DNA of 64,000 nt from assembly GCF_048820975.1 (NCBI RefSeq), contig NZ_JBMEUF010000001.1, positions 496,001-560,000 of the forward strand, read 5' to 3'. A model generated the notes under the pieces. That model did no database searches. It was not told where the DNA came from and saw only the letters and a list, made by a program, of their open reading frames with translations. How positions within the stretch are numbered: the stretch's first letter is position 1; every line of letters starts with the position of its first letter. This document shows, one piece after another, positions 44,169-53,970 of the stretch. Both the position numbers and the translations under genes were made by a program. Source of the DNA: Glaciecola sp048820975 (lineage in GTDB: Bacteria; Pseudomonadota; Gammaproteobacteria; Enterobacterales; Alteromonadaceae).

Positions 44169-44358
44169 GTTTCTGCCTTTGAGAACAATATCAAGTAGCT
44201 AAAGCACTTTAACTTTACAAATTACAACTAGCTAAAAGTCTAGGATTTTCAAAAAATATAGCTCAATCTGCGTAATCATTGTATGATAACTAAAACATAT
44301 AATAATAATCATTTACTTATAGCACACTATAGGTAAGCAGTTAGCAGGCTATTTTGAC

Positions 44359-44997
44359 ATGATCAAAATTTTAGTAGTAGATGACCATGATCTCGTAAGA
44401 ACAGGCATTGTTAGAATTCTTAATGATGTAAAAGATTTTAAGGTTGTGGCTGAAGCCGATTGTGGTGAAGAGGCTGTTGAGTTTTGCCGTCGTCATTCCC
44501 CTGATATTGTGTTGATGGATGTTTCTATGCCTGGGATAGGGGGCTTAGAAGCAACACGTAAACTTGCTAAGGTATGTGATAGCGCCCGAGTTATTTGTGT
44601 TTCAATGCACAAAGAAAATCCCATACCCTCTAAAATTATGCAAGCTGGTGCATTTGGATTTCTAACCAAAGATGCCGAGCCTTCAGAAATGATAGATGCT
44701 ATTTATAAAGTGCAGTCTGGCCAAAAATATGTTTCACCTGATATTGCTCAACAAATTGCGATAGGGCACTTAGATCTAAACTCTGACAATCCTTTTGAAC
44801 AGTTATCTGATCGCGAACTAGAAATTACCATGATGCTTACGCGTGGTGTAAAAGTGCCTGATATAGCAAAACACTTAAATATAAGTGCTAAAACAGTAAA
44901 TACTTATAGATATAGAATGTTTGACAAACTTAACATTGCTACCGATGTTGAACTTACTCATTTAGCGCTTCGACATAAATTAATTGTATCAAACTAA
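44359..44997 (+). CDS. uvrY: Response regulator UvrY/GacA
   Basis: A 212-residue NarL/FixJ-type regulator, output partner of the BarA/GacS kinase, which in relatives activates csrB/csrC-type small RNAs and so controls CsrA. The receiver domain has acidic residues DDHD (8-11), phospho-acceptor Asp 54 (VLMDVSMPG), Thr/Ser in CVSMHKE and Lys in FLTKDAE. The LuxR-type helix-turn-helix is at about 145-205 (LSDRELEITMMLTRGVKVPDIAKHL). uvrC starts 9 bases after its stop; the uvrY-uvrC-pgsA order is conserved. Confidence 0.96.
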   Translation: MIKILVVDDHDLVRTGIVRILNDVKDFKVVAEADCGEEAVEFCRRHSPDIVLMDVSMPGIGGLEATRKLAKVCDSARVICVSMHKENPIPSKIMQAGAFGFLTKDAEPSEMIDAIYKVQSGQKYVSPDIAQQIAIGHLDLNSDNPFEQLSDRELEITMMLTRGVKVPDIAKHLNISAKTVNTYRYRMFDKLNIATDVELTHLALRHKLIVSN

Positions 44998-45006
44998 TTA
45001 AACAAG

Positions 45007-46833
45007 ATGCCTGAAATAACGCCTTTCGATCATACAGAGTTCTTAAAACACCTGACGAATCAAGCAGGGGTTTATAGAATGTATGACCAAGCCGACAAAG
45101 TTATTTATGTGGGTAAGGCTAAAAATCTTAAAAAACGTGTATCAAGCTATTTTCGTAAAACAGTAGAAGAAGCTAAAACGCGTTCATTAGTGGCTAATAT
45201 TGCCAAAATGGATGTAACAATAGTTTCCAGTGAAACTGAAGCTTTCTTGCTTGAGAACAACTACATCAAGAAATATCGTCCTAGATATAATGTAGTACTT
45301 CGAGATGATAAATCATATCCCTTTATTTTAATTTCAGAACATGAACACCCTCGATTGAGTTTTCACCGTGGCCCAAAGAAAAAGAAGGGCGAATACTTCG
45401 GCCCATATCCTAGTGCGTGGTCGGTTCGTGAAAGCTTACGCTCTATGCAAAAGATTTTTCCTATTCGCCAATGTGAGGATAGTTATTACAGAGCCCGCTC
45501 AAGGCCGTGTTTACAATATCAAATGAAGCGTTGCTCAGCTCCCTGCGTTGAAGGGTATGTAACTGATGATGAATATAACGAGCAAGTGCGTTTAGCAGGT
45601 ATGTTTTTAAGAGGTAAAAATTCACAGGTTATAAGTACATTAGTTGAGAAAATGGAAAAAGCCAGTGAGTCACTTAATTTTGAAGGTGCTGCGCAGTATC
45701 GTGATCAAATTAGCGCCCTTCGTAAAGTACAAGAACAGCAATTTGTAGCCGGAACCCAAGATGAGTTAGATGTTTTTGGTTTTGCTTTTAAACATGGCGT
45801 AGCGTGCATTTTTGCAATATTTATTCGAGATAGCCAAGTATTGGGCTCTAAAGCATTCTTCCCCAAAATACCCAAAAATAGTACTGATGAAGAGGTATTA
45901 CGATCTTTTGTTTTACAGTTTTATTTGTCGGGTAATAAACTTATTCCGAAGCAAATAGTCCTTCCCCTGAAATTCGAAGACATGCTGACGGTTGAAGAAG
46001 TATTAAGTAAAGAGGCTAATCGCCGCACCAAGTTTTTTGAAGGTGTGCGAGACGAAAAAAGGCAGTATCTTCAAATAGCGAATAAAAACGCGCAAAATTC
46101 CCTAGAAACGCAATTGAATCAACAAAAATCCATTTTTGCGCGCTTCACGCATTTAGAAAAACTACTTATGGTTGATGAGCCAATTAAACGCATGGAATGT
46201 TTTGATATTTCGCATACATCGGGCCAGCAAACCGTAGCGTCGTGTGTGGTGTTTGATCGTAACGGCCCTTTAAAGTCAGACTACCGTTTGTTTAACATTG
46301 AAGGAATTACGCCAGGGGATGACTACGCAGCCATGGCACAGGTTTTAAAACGGCGCTACAAGAAAGCAAATGACGATGCAAAAATTCCTGATTTATTGTT
46401 AATTGACGGCGGCAAAGGGCAACTTTCGCAAGCCGAAGAGCACTTTAAGGATTGGCCTGATGACAAAAAGCCTATGATTATTGGGGTAGCGAAAGGAACC
46501 ACCCGAAAGCCGGGTTTAGAAACCTTAATATGGGCATTCAGCCACGAGACCGTTGCGGTGGAGTCTGACTCACCCGGTTTACATTTAGTGCAACATATTA
46601 GAGATGAGTCCCATAGATTTGCTATAAGTAGCCATCGAAATAGACGCCAAAAAGTCAAAATGACATCTCCCTTGGAAGGTATTCCAGGGATTGGACCGAA
46701 AAAGCGTCAAAGCTTGTTAAAATATACAGGGGGTTTACATGGGCTTAAAAAGGCAAGTAAATCTGAAATAGCGAAAGTACCTGGTATTAGTGAAGACTTA
46801 GCCGACATCATTTACGACCATCTACACGCCTAA
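45007..46833 (+). CDS. uvrC: Excinuclease ABC subunit C
   Basis: UvrC makes both incisions in nucleotide excision repair. The 608-residue protein has an N-terminal GIY-YIG nuclease domain (AGVYRMYDQADKVIYVGKAKNLKKRV, about residues 17-45), a cysteine-containing region, a UVR domain that binds UvrB (about 205-240), the RNase H-like nuclease domain with FDISHTSG and LLIDGGKGQL, and a C-terminal tandem helix-hairpin-helix (IPGIGPKKRQSLLKY). It lies in an operon with uvrY. Confidence 0.97.
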   Translation: MPEITPFDHTEFLKHLTNQAGVYRMYDQADKVIYVGKAKNLKKRVSSYFRKTVEEAKTRSLVANIAKMDVTIVSSETEAFLLENNYIKKYRPRYNVVLRDDKSYPFILISEHEHPRLSFHRGPKKKKGEYFGPYPSAWSVRESLRSMQKIFPIRQCEDSYYRARSRPCLQYQMKRCSAPCVEGYVTDDEYNEQVRLAGMFLRGKNSQVISTLVEKMEKASESLNFEGAAQYRDQISALRKVQEQQFVAGTQDELDVFGFAFKHGVACIFAIFIRDSQVLGSKAFFPKIPKNSTDEEVLRSFVLQFYLSGNKLIPKQIVLPLKFEDMLTVEEVLSKEANRRTKFFEGVRDEKRQYLQIANKNAQNSLETQLNQQKSIFARFTHLEKLLMVDEPIKRMECFDISHTSGQQTVASCVVFDRNGPLKSDYRLFNIEGITPGDDYAAMAQVLKRRYKKANDDAKIPDLLLIDGGKGQLSQAEEHFKDWPDDKKPMIIGVAKGTTRKPGLETLIWAFSHETVAVESDSPGLHLVQHIRDESHRFAISSHRNRRQKVKMTSPLEGIPGIGPKKRQSLLKYTGGLHGLKKASKSEIAKVPGISEDLADIIYDHLHA

Positions 46834-46904
46834 AATTACATTTATATAAGTGTGTGTTCTGTTATGATGTTTTCCATTAATTTACGTAAGAGAATTATGC
46901 TGTT

Positions 46905-47474
46905 GTGATCTGGACTATCCCCAATATTATTACCATTTTCAGGGTGCTACTTATTCCTGTTTTCGTTACCGTTTATTTTTTAGATTGGAAATGGGCACAT
47001 GAATTAGGCGCATTCATTTTTTGGTTAGCGGCTATTACCGATTGGTTTGATGGTTATTTGGCTAGACGCCTACAACAATCAAGTCCATTTGGCGCGTTTC
47101 TAGACCCAGTAGCTGACAAACTCATTGTTGCCACCGCTTTGCTTATGATTACTCATTCGTATTCATCAATTTGGATTACCGTCCCAGCCATTATTTTATT
47201 AGTAAGAGAAATTTATGTGTCGGCACTACGAGAGTGGATGTCGGGAATAGGGGCGTCTAGTTTAGTAAAAGTGAGTTTTATTGGTAAAGCAAAAACAATG
47301 GCACAAATGCTGGCTTTAATTGGTTTACTTTCAGGATTAGAATATTTTATGGGTTTTCCAATTTATTGGGTGACTTTAGGAAAAATATTGCTTTATTTCG
47401 CAGCCGTTTTGTCTATTTGGTCTATGGTTGTGTACACAAGTGCGGCATGGAAAACTCTTTTACAGCAAAAATAA
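46905..47474 (+). CDS. pgsA: Phosphatidylglycerophosphate synthase
   Basis: PgsA makes phosphatidylglycerol phosphate from CDP-diacylglycerol and glycerol 3-phosphate in the inner membrane. The 189-residue protein holds the CDP-alcohol phosphotransferase motif DWFDGYLARR...GAFLDPVADK (Asp 46, 49, 67 and 71) and four or more membrane helices. The start is GTG 46905; an ATG eight bases upstream is out of frame. Position between uvrC and the tRNA Gly-Cys-Leu cluster is conserved from E. coli to here. Confidence 0.95.
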   Translation: MIWTIPNIITIFRVLLIPVFVTVYFLDWKWAHELGAFIFWLAAITDWFDGYLARRLQQSSPFGAFLDPVADKLIVATALLMITHSYSSIWITVPAIILLVREIYVSALREWMSGIGASSLVKVSFIGKAKTMAQMLALIGLLSGLEYFMGFPIYWVTLGKILLYFAAVLSIWSMVVYTSAAWKTLLQQK

Positions 47475-47592
47475 GTAGATAAAGTGCTACTTTTAAGGCG
47501 ATTTGTTCAAATTTTGACTGAACAGTAACTTTTAATAAGAAATGTGGTTGACAGCTTTTGATTTGCATGTAAAATTCACCCCACATTTCAGA

Positions 47593-47668
<76 letters not shown>

Positions 47669-47730
47669 ATCTTTCTTAGATTGTCTGAAGTGTGTAACGC
47701 TTGCAATCTGAAGCGTTAGCAAGTTTTTGC

Positions 47731-47804
47731 GGCGGAATGGCAGAATGGCTATGCAGCGGATTGCAAATCCGTGGATCTCGGTTCGACTCCGGGTTCCGCC
47801 TCCA
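47731..47804 (+). tRNA. tRNA-Cys (GCA)
   Basis: GGCGGAA pairs with TTCCGCC, loop TTGCAAA gives anticodon GCA, 74 bases with encoded CCA. Confidence 0.97.
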
Positions 47805-47864
47805 TTAGCAGTTAAGCTTGTTAGTGTAAATAAAGTGAAAAAGCGTTAGAATAAGTAGTAATGT

Positions 47865-47951
47865 GCCCGGGTGGTGAAATTGGTAGACACAAGGGATTTA
47901 AAATCCCTCGCCAGTAATGGTGTGCCGGTTCAAGTCCGGCCCCGGGCACCA
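47865..47951 (+). tRNA. tRNA-Leu (UAA)
   Basis: GCCCGGG pairs with CCCGGGC, loop TTTAAAA gives anticodon UAA, with a class II variable arm and encoded CCA. Last gene of the cluster. Confidence 0.98.
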
Positions 47952-48080
47952 ACTACTTCTTTAATTAAAGCAAGACCTTAAGTTAGTCCTTAGCTTAAGT
48001 ATAAATAAAATATACACTTTCCCAAAGCTCATTTACTTGTATAATCAAGTACTATCTTTCTTTATATAAAGCCCCTGTTC

Positions 48081-48950
48081 ATGAGTATTATATCTGCCGA
48101 ATCTTTGTTTGAGCTTATAGGTACGCAAGAGCCAATTGCATCGTTAAATAACTCAAATACCGTCATACTATTTACTACGAAAGAGGGTAATGGGCCGGGT
48201 CAAAAATCTCCCTTAGTTTTGCAGTCGCCCAATTTGTATATACCTGGCTCTGTATATTTTGATTTAGAAACAACTTTTTCAGATCAGAAATCTGAGCTTT
48301 CTAGCACAATGCTAAATGCAGATGATTTTGCGCAACGCTTAGGTGAGCTTGGTATTAGCAATAAACATAACATTATAATTTATGATGACCACGGCAATTT
48401 TTATGCGTCTAGAGTTTGGTTTATGTTTAAAACTATAGGGCACGAAAATGTTTCTGTTTTAGATGGCGGCTTGCACCAATGGATGAGACTTGCATACCCT
48501 TTACACAAAACATGTTCACGTAAACTAGAAACAAACAAATACTTCGCTAAGCCGTGTAACGATTTTCAGTTTGTTGACCAATTGTTTGTACTAAATATTG
48601 TTAATAATAAACCAGCAAATACGGCTATTATTGATGCACGTAGCCTAGCTAGATTTAATGCAAAGCTACCAGAACAGAAAGAAGGGCTTAGGAGTGGACA
48701 CATTCCATCTAGTTTTTCATTACACTATGCTGATTTGCAAACGAGCAATTTTGAATTCAAGGGTGTAACGCTATTGTCTAGCTATTTTGCGCCTTACCAA
48801 GGAAAAGACTTAGTTTTTAGTTGTGGTAGCGGTATAACAGCGTGCATACTTGCTCAAGCCGCGTATATGCTTGGATTTAGGTCTTTATATGTATACGACG
48901 GCTCTTGGTCTGAATGGGGGGCTGATAATTCATTGCCCATAGAAGTATAA
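48081..48950 (+). CDS. Sulfurtransferase (tandem rhodanese, SseA-like)
   Basis: A 289-residue protein with two rhodanese domains. The inactive N-terminal one (about 10-135) includes YIPGSVYFDLETTFSD and the NIIIYDDHG strand. The catalytic one (about 165-285) has IIDARSLARF, LRSGHIPSSFSL and the active loop SCGSGITACILA with persulfide cysteine near residue 248. The CGSGxTA loop is the 3-mercaptopyruvate/thiosulfate sulfurtransferase type. Donor preference cannot be fixed from sequence. It is followed at 19 bases by a LysE-type gene. Confidence 0.9.
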   Translation: MSIISAESLFELIGTQEPIASLNNSNTVILFTTKEGNGPGQKSPLVLQSPNLYIPGSVYFDLETTFSDQKSELSSTMLNADDFAQRLGELGISNKHNIIIYDDHGNFYASRVWFMFKTIGHENVSVLDGGLHQWMRLAYPLHKTCSRKLETNKYFAKPCNDFQFVDQLFVLNIVNNKPANTAIIDARSLARFNAKLPEQKEGLRSGHIPSSFSLHYADLQTSNFEFKGVTLLSSYFAPYQGKDLVFSCGSGITACILAQAAYMLGFRSLYVYDGSWSEWGADNSLPIEV

Positions 48951-48969
48951 AACAATAATTAGGTTGTAA

Positions 48970-49605
48970 ATGGATATTAATTACTCAGTTTGGGCAGCGA
49001 TTGCTCTTATGCATTTTGTTGCTGTTGTTAGCCCCGGCCCCGATTTTGCGGTGGTACTAAAACAAGGGCTTCAAAAGGGTTTAAAACCTGCGTTGTGGAC
49101 AAGTTTTGGTATATCGATGGGTATCCTTTTACATGTAACATATTCTGTTTTAGGTATAAGCCTGTTGATAAAAACAACCCCTTGGCTATTTAGTACATTG
49201 CTGTATATTGCAGCGGCTTATTTTATATATATTGGGTTTTCGGCGCTTAAAAGTAAGGCGCCTACTAATGATGATACTAAAAATGATGAGTCAGAGGCGG
49301 TGCTAACAAGTAGTAAGTGGTATAAATCATTTATGTTGGGCTTTCTTACAAATGGTTTAAACCCCAAAGCGACCTTATTTTTTTTAGCCTTGTTTACCGT
49401 CGCTATTCCAGCTTCAAGCAGTTTACACGCAAAAATTTTTTACGGCCTTTATTTAGCATTAGCCACACTTGTTTGGTTTTGCTTTGTCTCATATGTGAGC
49501 AATATAAAAAAAATAAGAAAAGCTTACCAAACCCATGGATATTGGTTTGACAGATTTATGGGCCTTGTTTTAATCACTATGGCAATTCTTTTACTATTTA
49601 CTTAA
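48970..49605 (+). CDS. LysE/RhtB-family amino acid exporter
   Basis: A 211-residue inner-membrane protein with six predicted helices and the family signature VVSPGPDFAVVLKQGLQKG (residues 18-36) followed by LWTSFGISMGILLHV. NGLNPKATLFFLALF near residue 130 is also typical. Members export amino acids such as lysine, threonine or homoserine; the substrate here is unknown. It may be co-transcribed with the sulfurtransferase. Confidence 0.9.
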   Translation: MDINYSVWAAIALMHFVAVVSPGPDFAVVLKQGLQKGLKPALWTSFGISMGILLHVTYSVLGISLLIKTTPWLFSTLLYIAAAYFIYIGFSALKSKAPTNDDTKNDESEAVLTSSKWYKSFMLGFLTNGLNPKATLFFLALFTVAIPASSSLHAKIFYGLYLALATLVWFCFVSYVSNIKKIRKAYQTHGYWFDRFMGLVLITMAILLLFT

Positions 49606-49673
49606 ACAAAAATGTTTAAAATTACGTAAAATACCTGTAATGAATTATGAAGTAGGAGCTGCAGTAGCCGGCT

Positions 49674-50435
49674 ATGAGCAATACCAATAAACACAATTTA
49701 CCTCCAGGCATGCAAACGCCCTATAATTTTGACATTAAGCAAATTTTGTCTAGAGCGCTCGAATTGTCTAAACGCAATAACTGGACTCTAGCTCAGGTTT
49801 TAATTTGTATTATTTTAGTGACTTTTGCTATTTACTTCATATTTATAGATGCATACGGCATTACCAATATTGAAGATTTGATTACTGAGAACAACCCCTT
49901 AATCGTTTCCCAGCAAGCCACTATTGAACTCACCATTACTTGCCTACTGGCGCCGCTTTGGGCTGGCGTTGCCATGCTTGCTATTAATTCTTATCGTGGC
50001 TTAAAAGTAAATATGAGTGATGCATTCTATTTTTATAAGCAAATTATAGTGTTGGCAGCTGCTTCAGTAATACTTTCAATAACATTCACTTTGGGCTTGT
50101 CATTATATGTATTGCCGGGGTTCTATATTTTCACCGCTACTACATTTGCATTACCACTTATTACTGACAAAAAAATGCGACCATTTAGCGCGATTATTGT
50201 TTCTGTCAAAATGGTAAACAAATACTTACCTAAAATGCTAATGCTATATGCAATATTTATTGTAATGTTTATTCCCGTGTTATTAAGCTTTGGATTCGCT
50301 TACTTATGGGTTGGGCCGTTTTACTTCAACGTAAAGGCGATTTTGTACCAAGATTTATTTTGTGAAAAAGAAAAAGATTCAATAGAAAGCACTAAAGAAT
50401 CAAACGTTGGTGAAACCGGAGTTTTTGATGCATAA
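49674..50435 (+). CDS. Uncharacterised polytopic membrane protein
   Basis: A 253-residue protein not assigned to a family. A polar N-terminus (PYNFDIKQILSRALELSKRN) precedes about six hydrophobic segments (42-60, 85-105, 120-145, 148-160, 183-205, 208-225) and a charged cytoplasmic tail. The layout recalls small multi-helix proteins of the DUF2189/DUF975 kind, but I would not assign it. Its end overlaps the start of the bax-like gene by 8 bases, so the two are translationally coupled and may share an envelope role. GGAG lies rather far (about 18 bases) from the ATG. Confidence 0.7.
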   Translation: MSNTNKHNLPPGMQTPYNFDIKQILSRALELSKRNNWTLAQVLICIILVTFAIYFIFIDAYGITNIEDLITENNPLIVSQQATIELTITCLLAPLWAGVAMLAINSYRGLKVNMSDAFYFYKQIIVLAAASVILSITFTLGLSLYVLPGFYIFTATTFALPLITDKKMRPFSAIIVSVKMVNKYLPKMLMLYAIFIVMFIPVLLSFGFAYLWVGPFYFNVKAILYQDLFCEKEKDSIESTKESNVGETGVFDA

Positions 50436-51210
50436 AGCAAAAATCATTTTAGTCACAATGCTGGTAGTAATAGCCGTTGTGTTAGTTATCATATTTATGC
50501 TCCCTAAAAAAAGCATAGTTACATCCATTCCGTCGGTTGAAAACGCTTACGAACCCGTCCCTAAATTCTCAGAATACAAGCAAGTCAAAGAAAAGAAAAA
50601 AGCATTCTTTAATTATTTAGCCCCGGCAGTTAAAGCGCAAAACGACTATATAAAGCTAATAAGGCAAGAAATACTTGGGTACCAAGCCAAAGAAGCAAGC
50701 GGTGAGAGGCTATCAGATTATCAGATTGAAGAATTAAAATGGCTTACTAAAGAATACAGAGTCGAAACAAACCAAGACAAATCTGATATGTACCAAGAAC
50801 TACTTCGTAAAATTGACATTATTCCATCTGAGTTAGTATTAGTTCAAGCTGCCAATGAATCAGCTTGGGGGACATCAAGGTTTGCGCAAAAAGGGTATAA
50901 CTTTTTTGGACTATGGTGTTTTAAAAAGGGATGTGGATTTGTGCCTAGCCGCAGGAATGAAGATGCCAGCCATGAAGTGGCTAAATTTACCGATTTATCA
51001 AGTGCAATGTATTCTTATATGCGCAATTTAAACCGTCATCCTGCTTACTCCGATATGCGTGCCATTCGCTACCAGTTAAGGAGTAATCAAAAGCCAATTA
51101 CTGCGAACGCCATGGCAGGCGGTTTACTTAAATACTCTGAGCGGGGCGAAGATTACGTGAAAGAATTACGACAAATGATTAGAATTAATAAGGAACTCAT
51201 AGCGTTATGA
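50428..51210 (+). CDS. bax: Bax-like glucosaminidase-domain protein
   Basis: A 260-residue protein with an N-terminal membrane anchor (about residues 5-24) and a mannosyl-glycoprotein endo-beta-N-acetylglucosaminidase-like domain. This contains AANESAWGTSRFAQKGYNFFGLWCF with the likely catalytic Glu (about 143) and the C-terminal LLKYSERGEDYVKELRQMI typical of Bax. It probably cleaves or binds peptidoglycan in the periplasm. I start at ATG 50428, which follows CGGAG by 6 bases; the TTG at 50407 precedes that site. It overlaps the genes on both sides (8 and 4 bases). Confidence 0.88.
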   Translation: MHKAKIILVTMLVVIAVVLVIIFMLPKKSIVTSIPSVENAYEPVPKFSEYKQVKEKKKAFFNYLAPAVKAQNDYIKLIRQEILGYQAKEASGERLSDYQIEELKWLTKEYRVETNQDKSDMYQELLRKIDIIPSELVLVQAANESAWGTSRFAQKGYNFFGLWCFKKGCGFVPSRRNEDASHEVAKFTDLSSAMYSYMRNLNRHPAYSDMRAIRYQLRSNQKPITANAMAGGLLKYSERGEDYVKELRQMIRINKELIAL

Positions 51211-51860
51211 AATTTTTGAAACCTTTGTATTGTTTCGTTTATGTGGGCTTAGTACTAGGGCTTGGTAATAGTGCAAACGCCGAAATCTTATCAGTGGAAT
51301 ATAAAAGCTTTTATAGCCATGTGAAGCAACTTGATAAGGAAGAAATGGATGCTCTTCAATTTGCGTTTGGGTTTTTAAACATACACACAAAAGATTTATG
51401 TGGTGTAAAGGAAGCCAGAATTAGTACAGAGAAAAAACAAATCCCTCTTAAAGTAAGTGAAGAGAATCGTTTTACTGTTCCTTCTGAACGTGCCTTAAAC
51501 TTAGCTAAAGCATTGGTTATAGTAGAATTGGAACAGGCCTCAAATGTATGTGATATGTCAGTGCAATTAGAAACTAAGCCTGAATATTTGAAACGCCAAT
51601 ACTCGCAAAATGACCTTATAAAATTACTTACTCAATACGAAACCTTTTTCGACAAGATGGGCGGATTTTTGTCATTTATGATGCCATCAGTTACGGGCAT
51701 CACTTTGGTATTTCCAAGTTCCTTAGAAGACCAAACCTTAGATAATGGCCTACAAATAGTTGAAGGGAACTTATTTTTAAATGAAAGCGCGATTGAATCT
51801 CTAAACACACTCAATTTACCTGTTGCGCCAAGCCGAATAATTGCGGTAACAAAAGAATAA
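51207..51860 (+). CDS. Secreted DUF2987-like protein
   Basis: A 217-residue product with a signal peptide (about residues 1-25, cleavage near ANA). The FYSHVKQLDKEEMDALQFAFGF and two-cysteine pattern (LCGVKEA, NVCDMS) suggest the DUF2987 family of periplasmic proteins of unknown function; this is from memory and moderate in confidence. The ATG overlaps the bax stop (ATGA), placing it as third gene of a tightly coupled envelope operon. The 160 bases to the convergent rssA gene contain no clear terminator. Confidence 0.68.
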   Translation: MKFLKPLYCFVYVGLVLGLGNSANAEILSVEYKSFYSHVKQLDKEEMDALQFAFGFLNIHTKDLCGVKEARISTEKKQIPLKVSEENRFTVPSERALNLAKALVIVELEQASNVCDMSVQLETKPEYLKRQYSQNDLIKLLTQYETFFDKMGGFLSFMMPSVTGITLVFPSSLEDQTLDNGLQIVEGNLFLNESAIESLNTLNLPVAPSRIIAVTKE

Positions 51861-52022
51861 ATCATTTAGCATAATATGCCCGAAAAGTATTAGATGGTAT
51901 TTGATTGAGAACTGCCGTACCTGCTGCTACAGAAATAAATTGAATCGATTAGGATTGCAACTACTGAAAGCTATTTCGAGGAACGAAGCGCTTGATACAA
52001 CTCAGCGCTTCACTTTACGCGT

Positions 52023-52967
52023 TTAACTTGGCTCAACGGCAGGGCTCTTTTCCTCGGCTTCTTTCAATATTTCTAGGTTCAACTGATACTTAATTTGTTG
52101 CGCGATCCTTTGTACAGCTTCATTCCCTTTTTTAGATAACTCTTCGGCGCGTTGAAATTCTAGTAAACCTACATCACGTAGCATGGGTTCAATAAGAAGA
52201 TCAGGTGGATCGCCGGCTAATCGAGAGCGAGTCACTCTGGCCTGCAGAATTTCTAGTGCACCACTCATAACGCTCATTATACCTGGTGCCTGCTTTTTAT
52301 TCGGTTTTGGGTCTGGTGAAAACCATTGTTTTACAATACCACCCGGGGCCTTACTTAATAAATTGTCGGTCTTTTTCTGGTTCAATTCGTGGTCTATTTC
52401 AAACTTTTCTATGAGCTGTGGCCTAAAATCGGCGCTTAAGTTTACTGCTATCACAAAATCTGCGCCTAGTTGCCTACATTGATTGACCGGAACAGGATTA
52501 ACTACTGCGCCGTCAACCAACCAGCGACCTTCGTGTTCAATGGGCGGGAATAGGGCAGGTATAGCGCATGAGGCTTGTATGGCGTCCATCACCTCTCCTG
52601 AGTTAAATACAACTTCTTTGCCTGAGTACAGGTCAGTTGCTACAGCAGCAAAAGGGAGGTTCATTTCTTCGAAGGTAGCAGGGCAAAATTCTGCTTTGTG
52701 TTTTTCAAACACTTTCTGTCCGCTGGCTAAACCCCCGCGACGAAATCCAATGCCCAACAAACTAAATACTTGCCATTCAGATAAACTGTAAGCCCATGTT
52801 TCAAGCTCATCTAATTTTCCACTAGCGTAAGCCGCGCCAACATATGCGCCAATAGAGCAGCCAGCAACAACATCAATTTTCACGCCTAACTCTTCTAGTG
52901 CTCTTATAATACCAATATGAGCCCATCCTCTTGCAGCTCCTGCACCAAGTGCTAAACCAATTTTCAC
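52023..52967 (-). CDS. rssA: Patatin-like phospholipase RssA
   Basis: A 314-residue patatin-family protein. It has the oxyanion loop GAGAARGWAHIG (residues 8-19), nucleophile Ser 38 in GCSIG, and catalytic Asp in LVDGAVVNPVP (about 170), i.e. the Ser-Asp dyad of serine lipases. E. coli RssA lies next to the regulator gene rssB, which is absent here. The natural lipid substrate is unknown. It follows ttcA on the minus strand with a 24-base gap. Confidence 0.93.
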   Translation of the reverse strand: MKIGLALGAGAARGWAHIGIIRALEELGVKIDVVAGCSIGAYVGAAYASGKLDELETWAYSLSEWQVFSLLGIGFRRGGLASGQKVFEKHKAEFCPATFEEMNLPFAAVATDLYSGKEVVFNSGEVMDAIQASCAIPALFPPIEHEGRWLVDGAVVNPVPVNQCRQLGADFVIAVNLSADFRPQLIEKFEIDHELNQKKTDNLLSKAPGGIVKQWFSPDPKPNKKQAPGIMSVMSGALEILQARVTRSRLAGDPPDLLIEPMLRDVGLLEFQRAEELSKKGNEAVQRIAQQIKYQLNLEILKEAEEKSPAVEPS

Positions 52968-52991
52968 GTTGCTATTTCCTGCGTTTAAAAG

Positions 52992-53894
52992 TTATTTTAA
53001 TTCTACGATGCTTAAATGTTCGGTGTTGTCATCGTTATACGATTCGTTAAGCTTTATTTCTGGGGAATCAAAAGCTATATCGCCTTCACCATCTAATTTA
53101 GTATCTTTATTTAGGCCTGCAAAGTCGAACAATTCTTTATCTAACATATGTGAAGGAGTAATGTTTTGCATAGCTCTGAACATTGATTCAATGCGCCCTG
53201 GAAAGCGTTTCTGCCAATCTTGTAGCATGAGTTTGATATTTTTTCTTTGCAAGTTTTCCTGCGAGCCACATAAATTACATGGAATAATAGGGAAGGCAAG
53301 TTCATTAGAATACTTTTGAATATCAGCTTCGGTACAGTAAGCTAAAGGTCGAATAACCACGTGTTCACCATTGTCGCTGACTAACTTTGCCGGCATTCCT
53401 TTTAGTTTTCCGCCGTAAAACATGTTTAAAAACATAGTTTCAAGTATATCGTCACGGTGATGGCCTAAGGCTATTTTAGTTGCGCCTAATTGCTTGGCGG
53501 TTTTATACAAAATTCCACGACGTAAGCGAGAGCATAACGAACACGTTGTTTTGCCCTCTGGAATTTTGTCCATAACAATCGAATACGTGTCTTCTTCTAC
53601 AATTTTGTATTCAACATTAAGGGCATCTAAATAATTGGGCAGAACGTGTTCAGGAAAGCCAGGTTGCTTTTGGTCTAAATTCACCGCAATAATTGAAAAG
53701 TGAATAGGGGCTATTCGTTGAAAATACATTAGTACATCAAGCATGGTATAGCTATCTTTACCGCCTGATAAACAAACCATTATTTTGTCACCATCTTCAA
53801 TCATATTGAAGTCGATGATGGCTTTGCCTGTTTCGCGTCGTATACGCTTTTGTAGTTTATTGAAATTGTAAGTGGATTTTGATTTGGCTGACAT
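52992..53894 (-). CDS. ttcA: tRNA 2-thiocytidine synthetase TtcA
   Basis: TtcA inserts sulfur at C32 of certain tRNAs, using ATP and an iron-sulfur cluster. The 300-residue protein has the PP-loop CLSGGKDSYTML (residues 41-52), the CSLCSRLRRG pair (about 119-128) and CNLCGSQ (about 203), whose cysteines hold the cluster. The C-terminus is longer than the core by about 30 acidic residues. With tusEBCD and the sulfurtransferase, it makes the window rich in tRNA-sulfur genes, but they are not clustered. ttcA-uspE-fnr is the E. coli order. Confidence 0.95.
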   Translation of the reverse strand: MSAKSKSTYNFNKLQKRIRRETGKAIIDFNMIEDGDKIMVCLSGGKDSYTMLDVLMYFQRIAPIHFSIIAVNLDQKQPGFPEHVLPNYLDALNVEYKIVEEDTYSIVMDKIPEGKTTCSLCSRLRRGILYKTAKQLGATKIALGHHRDDILETMFLNMFYGGKLKGMPAKLVSDNGEHVVIRPLAYCTEADIQKYSNELAFPIIPCNLCGSQENLQRKNIKLMLQDWQKRFPGRIESMFRAMQNITPSHMLDKELFDFAGLNKDTKLDGEGDIAFDSPEIKLNESYNDDNTEHLSIVELK

Positions 53895-53970
53895 AGTTTA
53901 CACATGATTAATAAAAACGAGGCAATTATACCGCACCTTGCCTCGCTATTACCATCTTAAAGGCTTACAT

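Noticed and set aside
43988..44182. Open frames on both strands over the tRNA-Ser gene
   Set aside because: The cloverleaf with encoded CCA explains the sequence; the frames are incidental.
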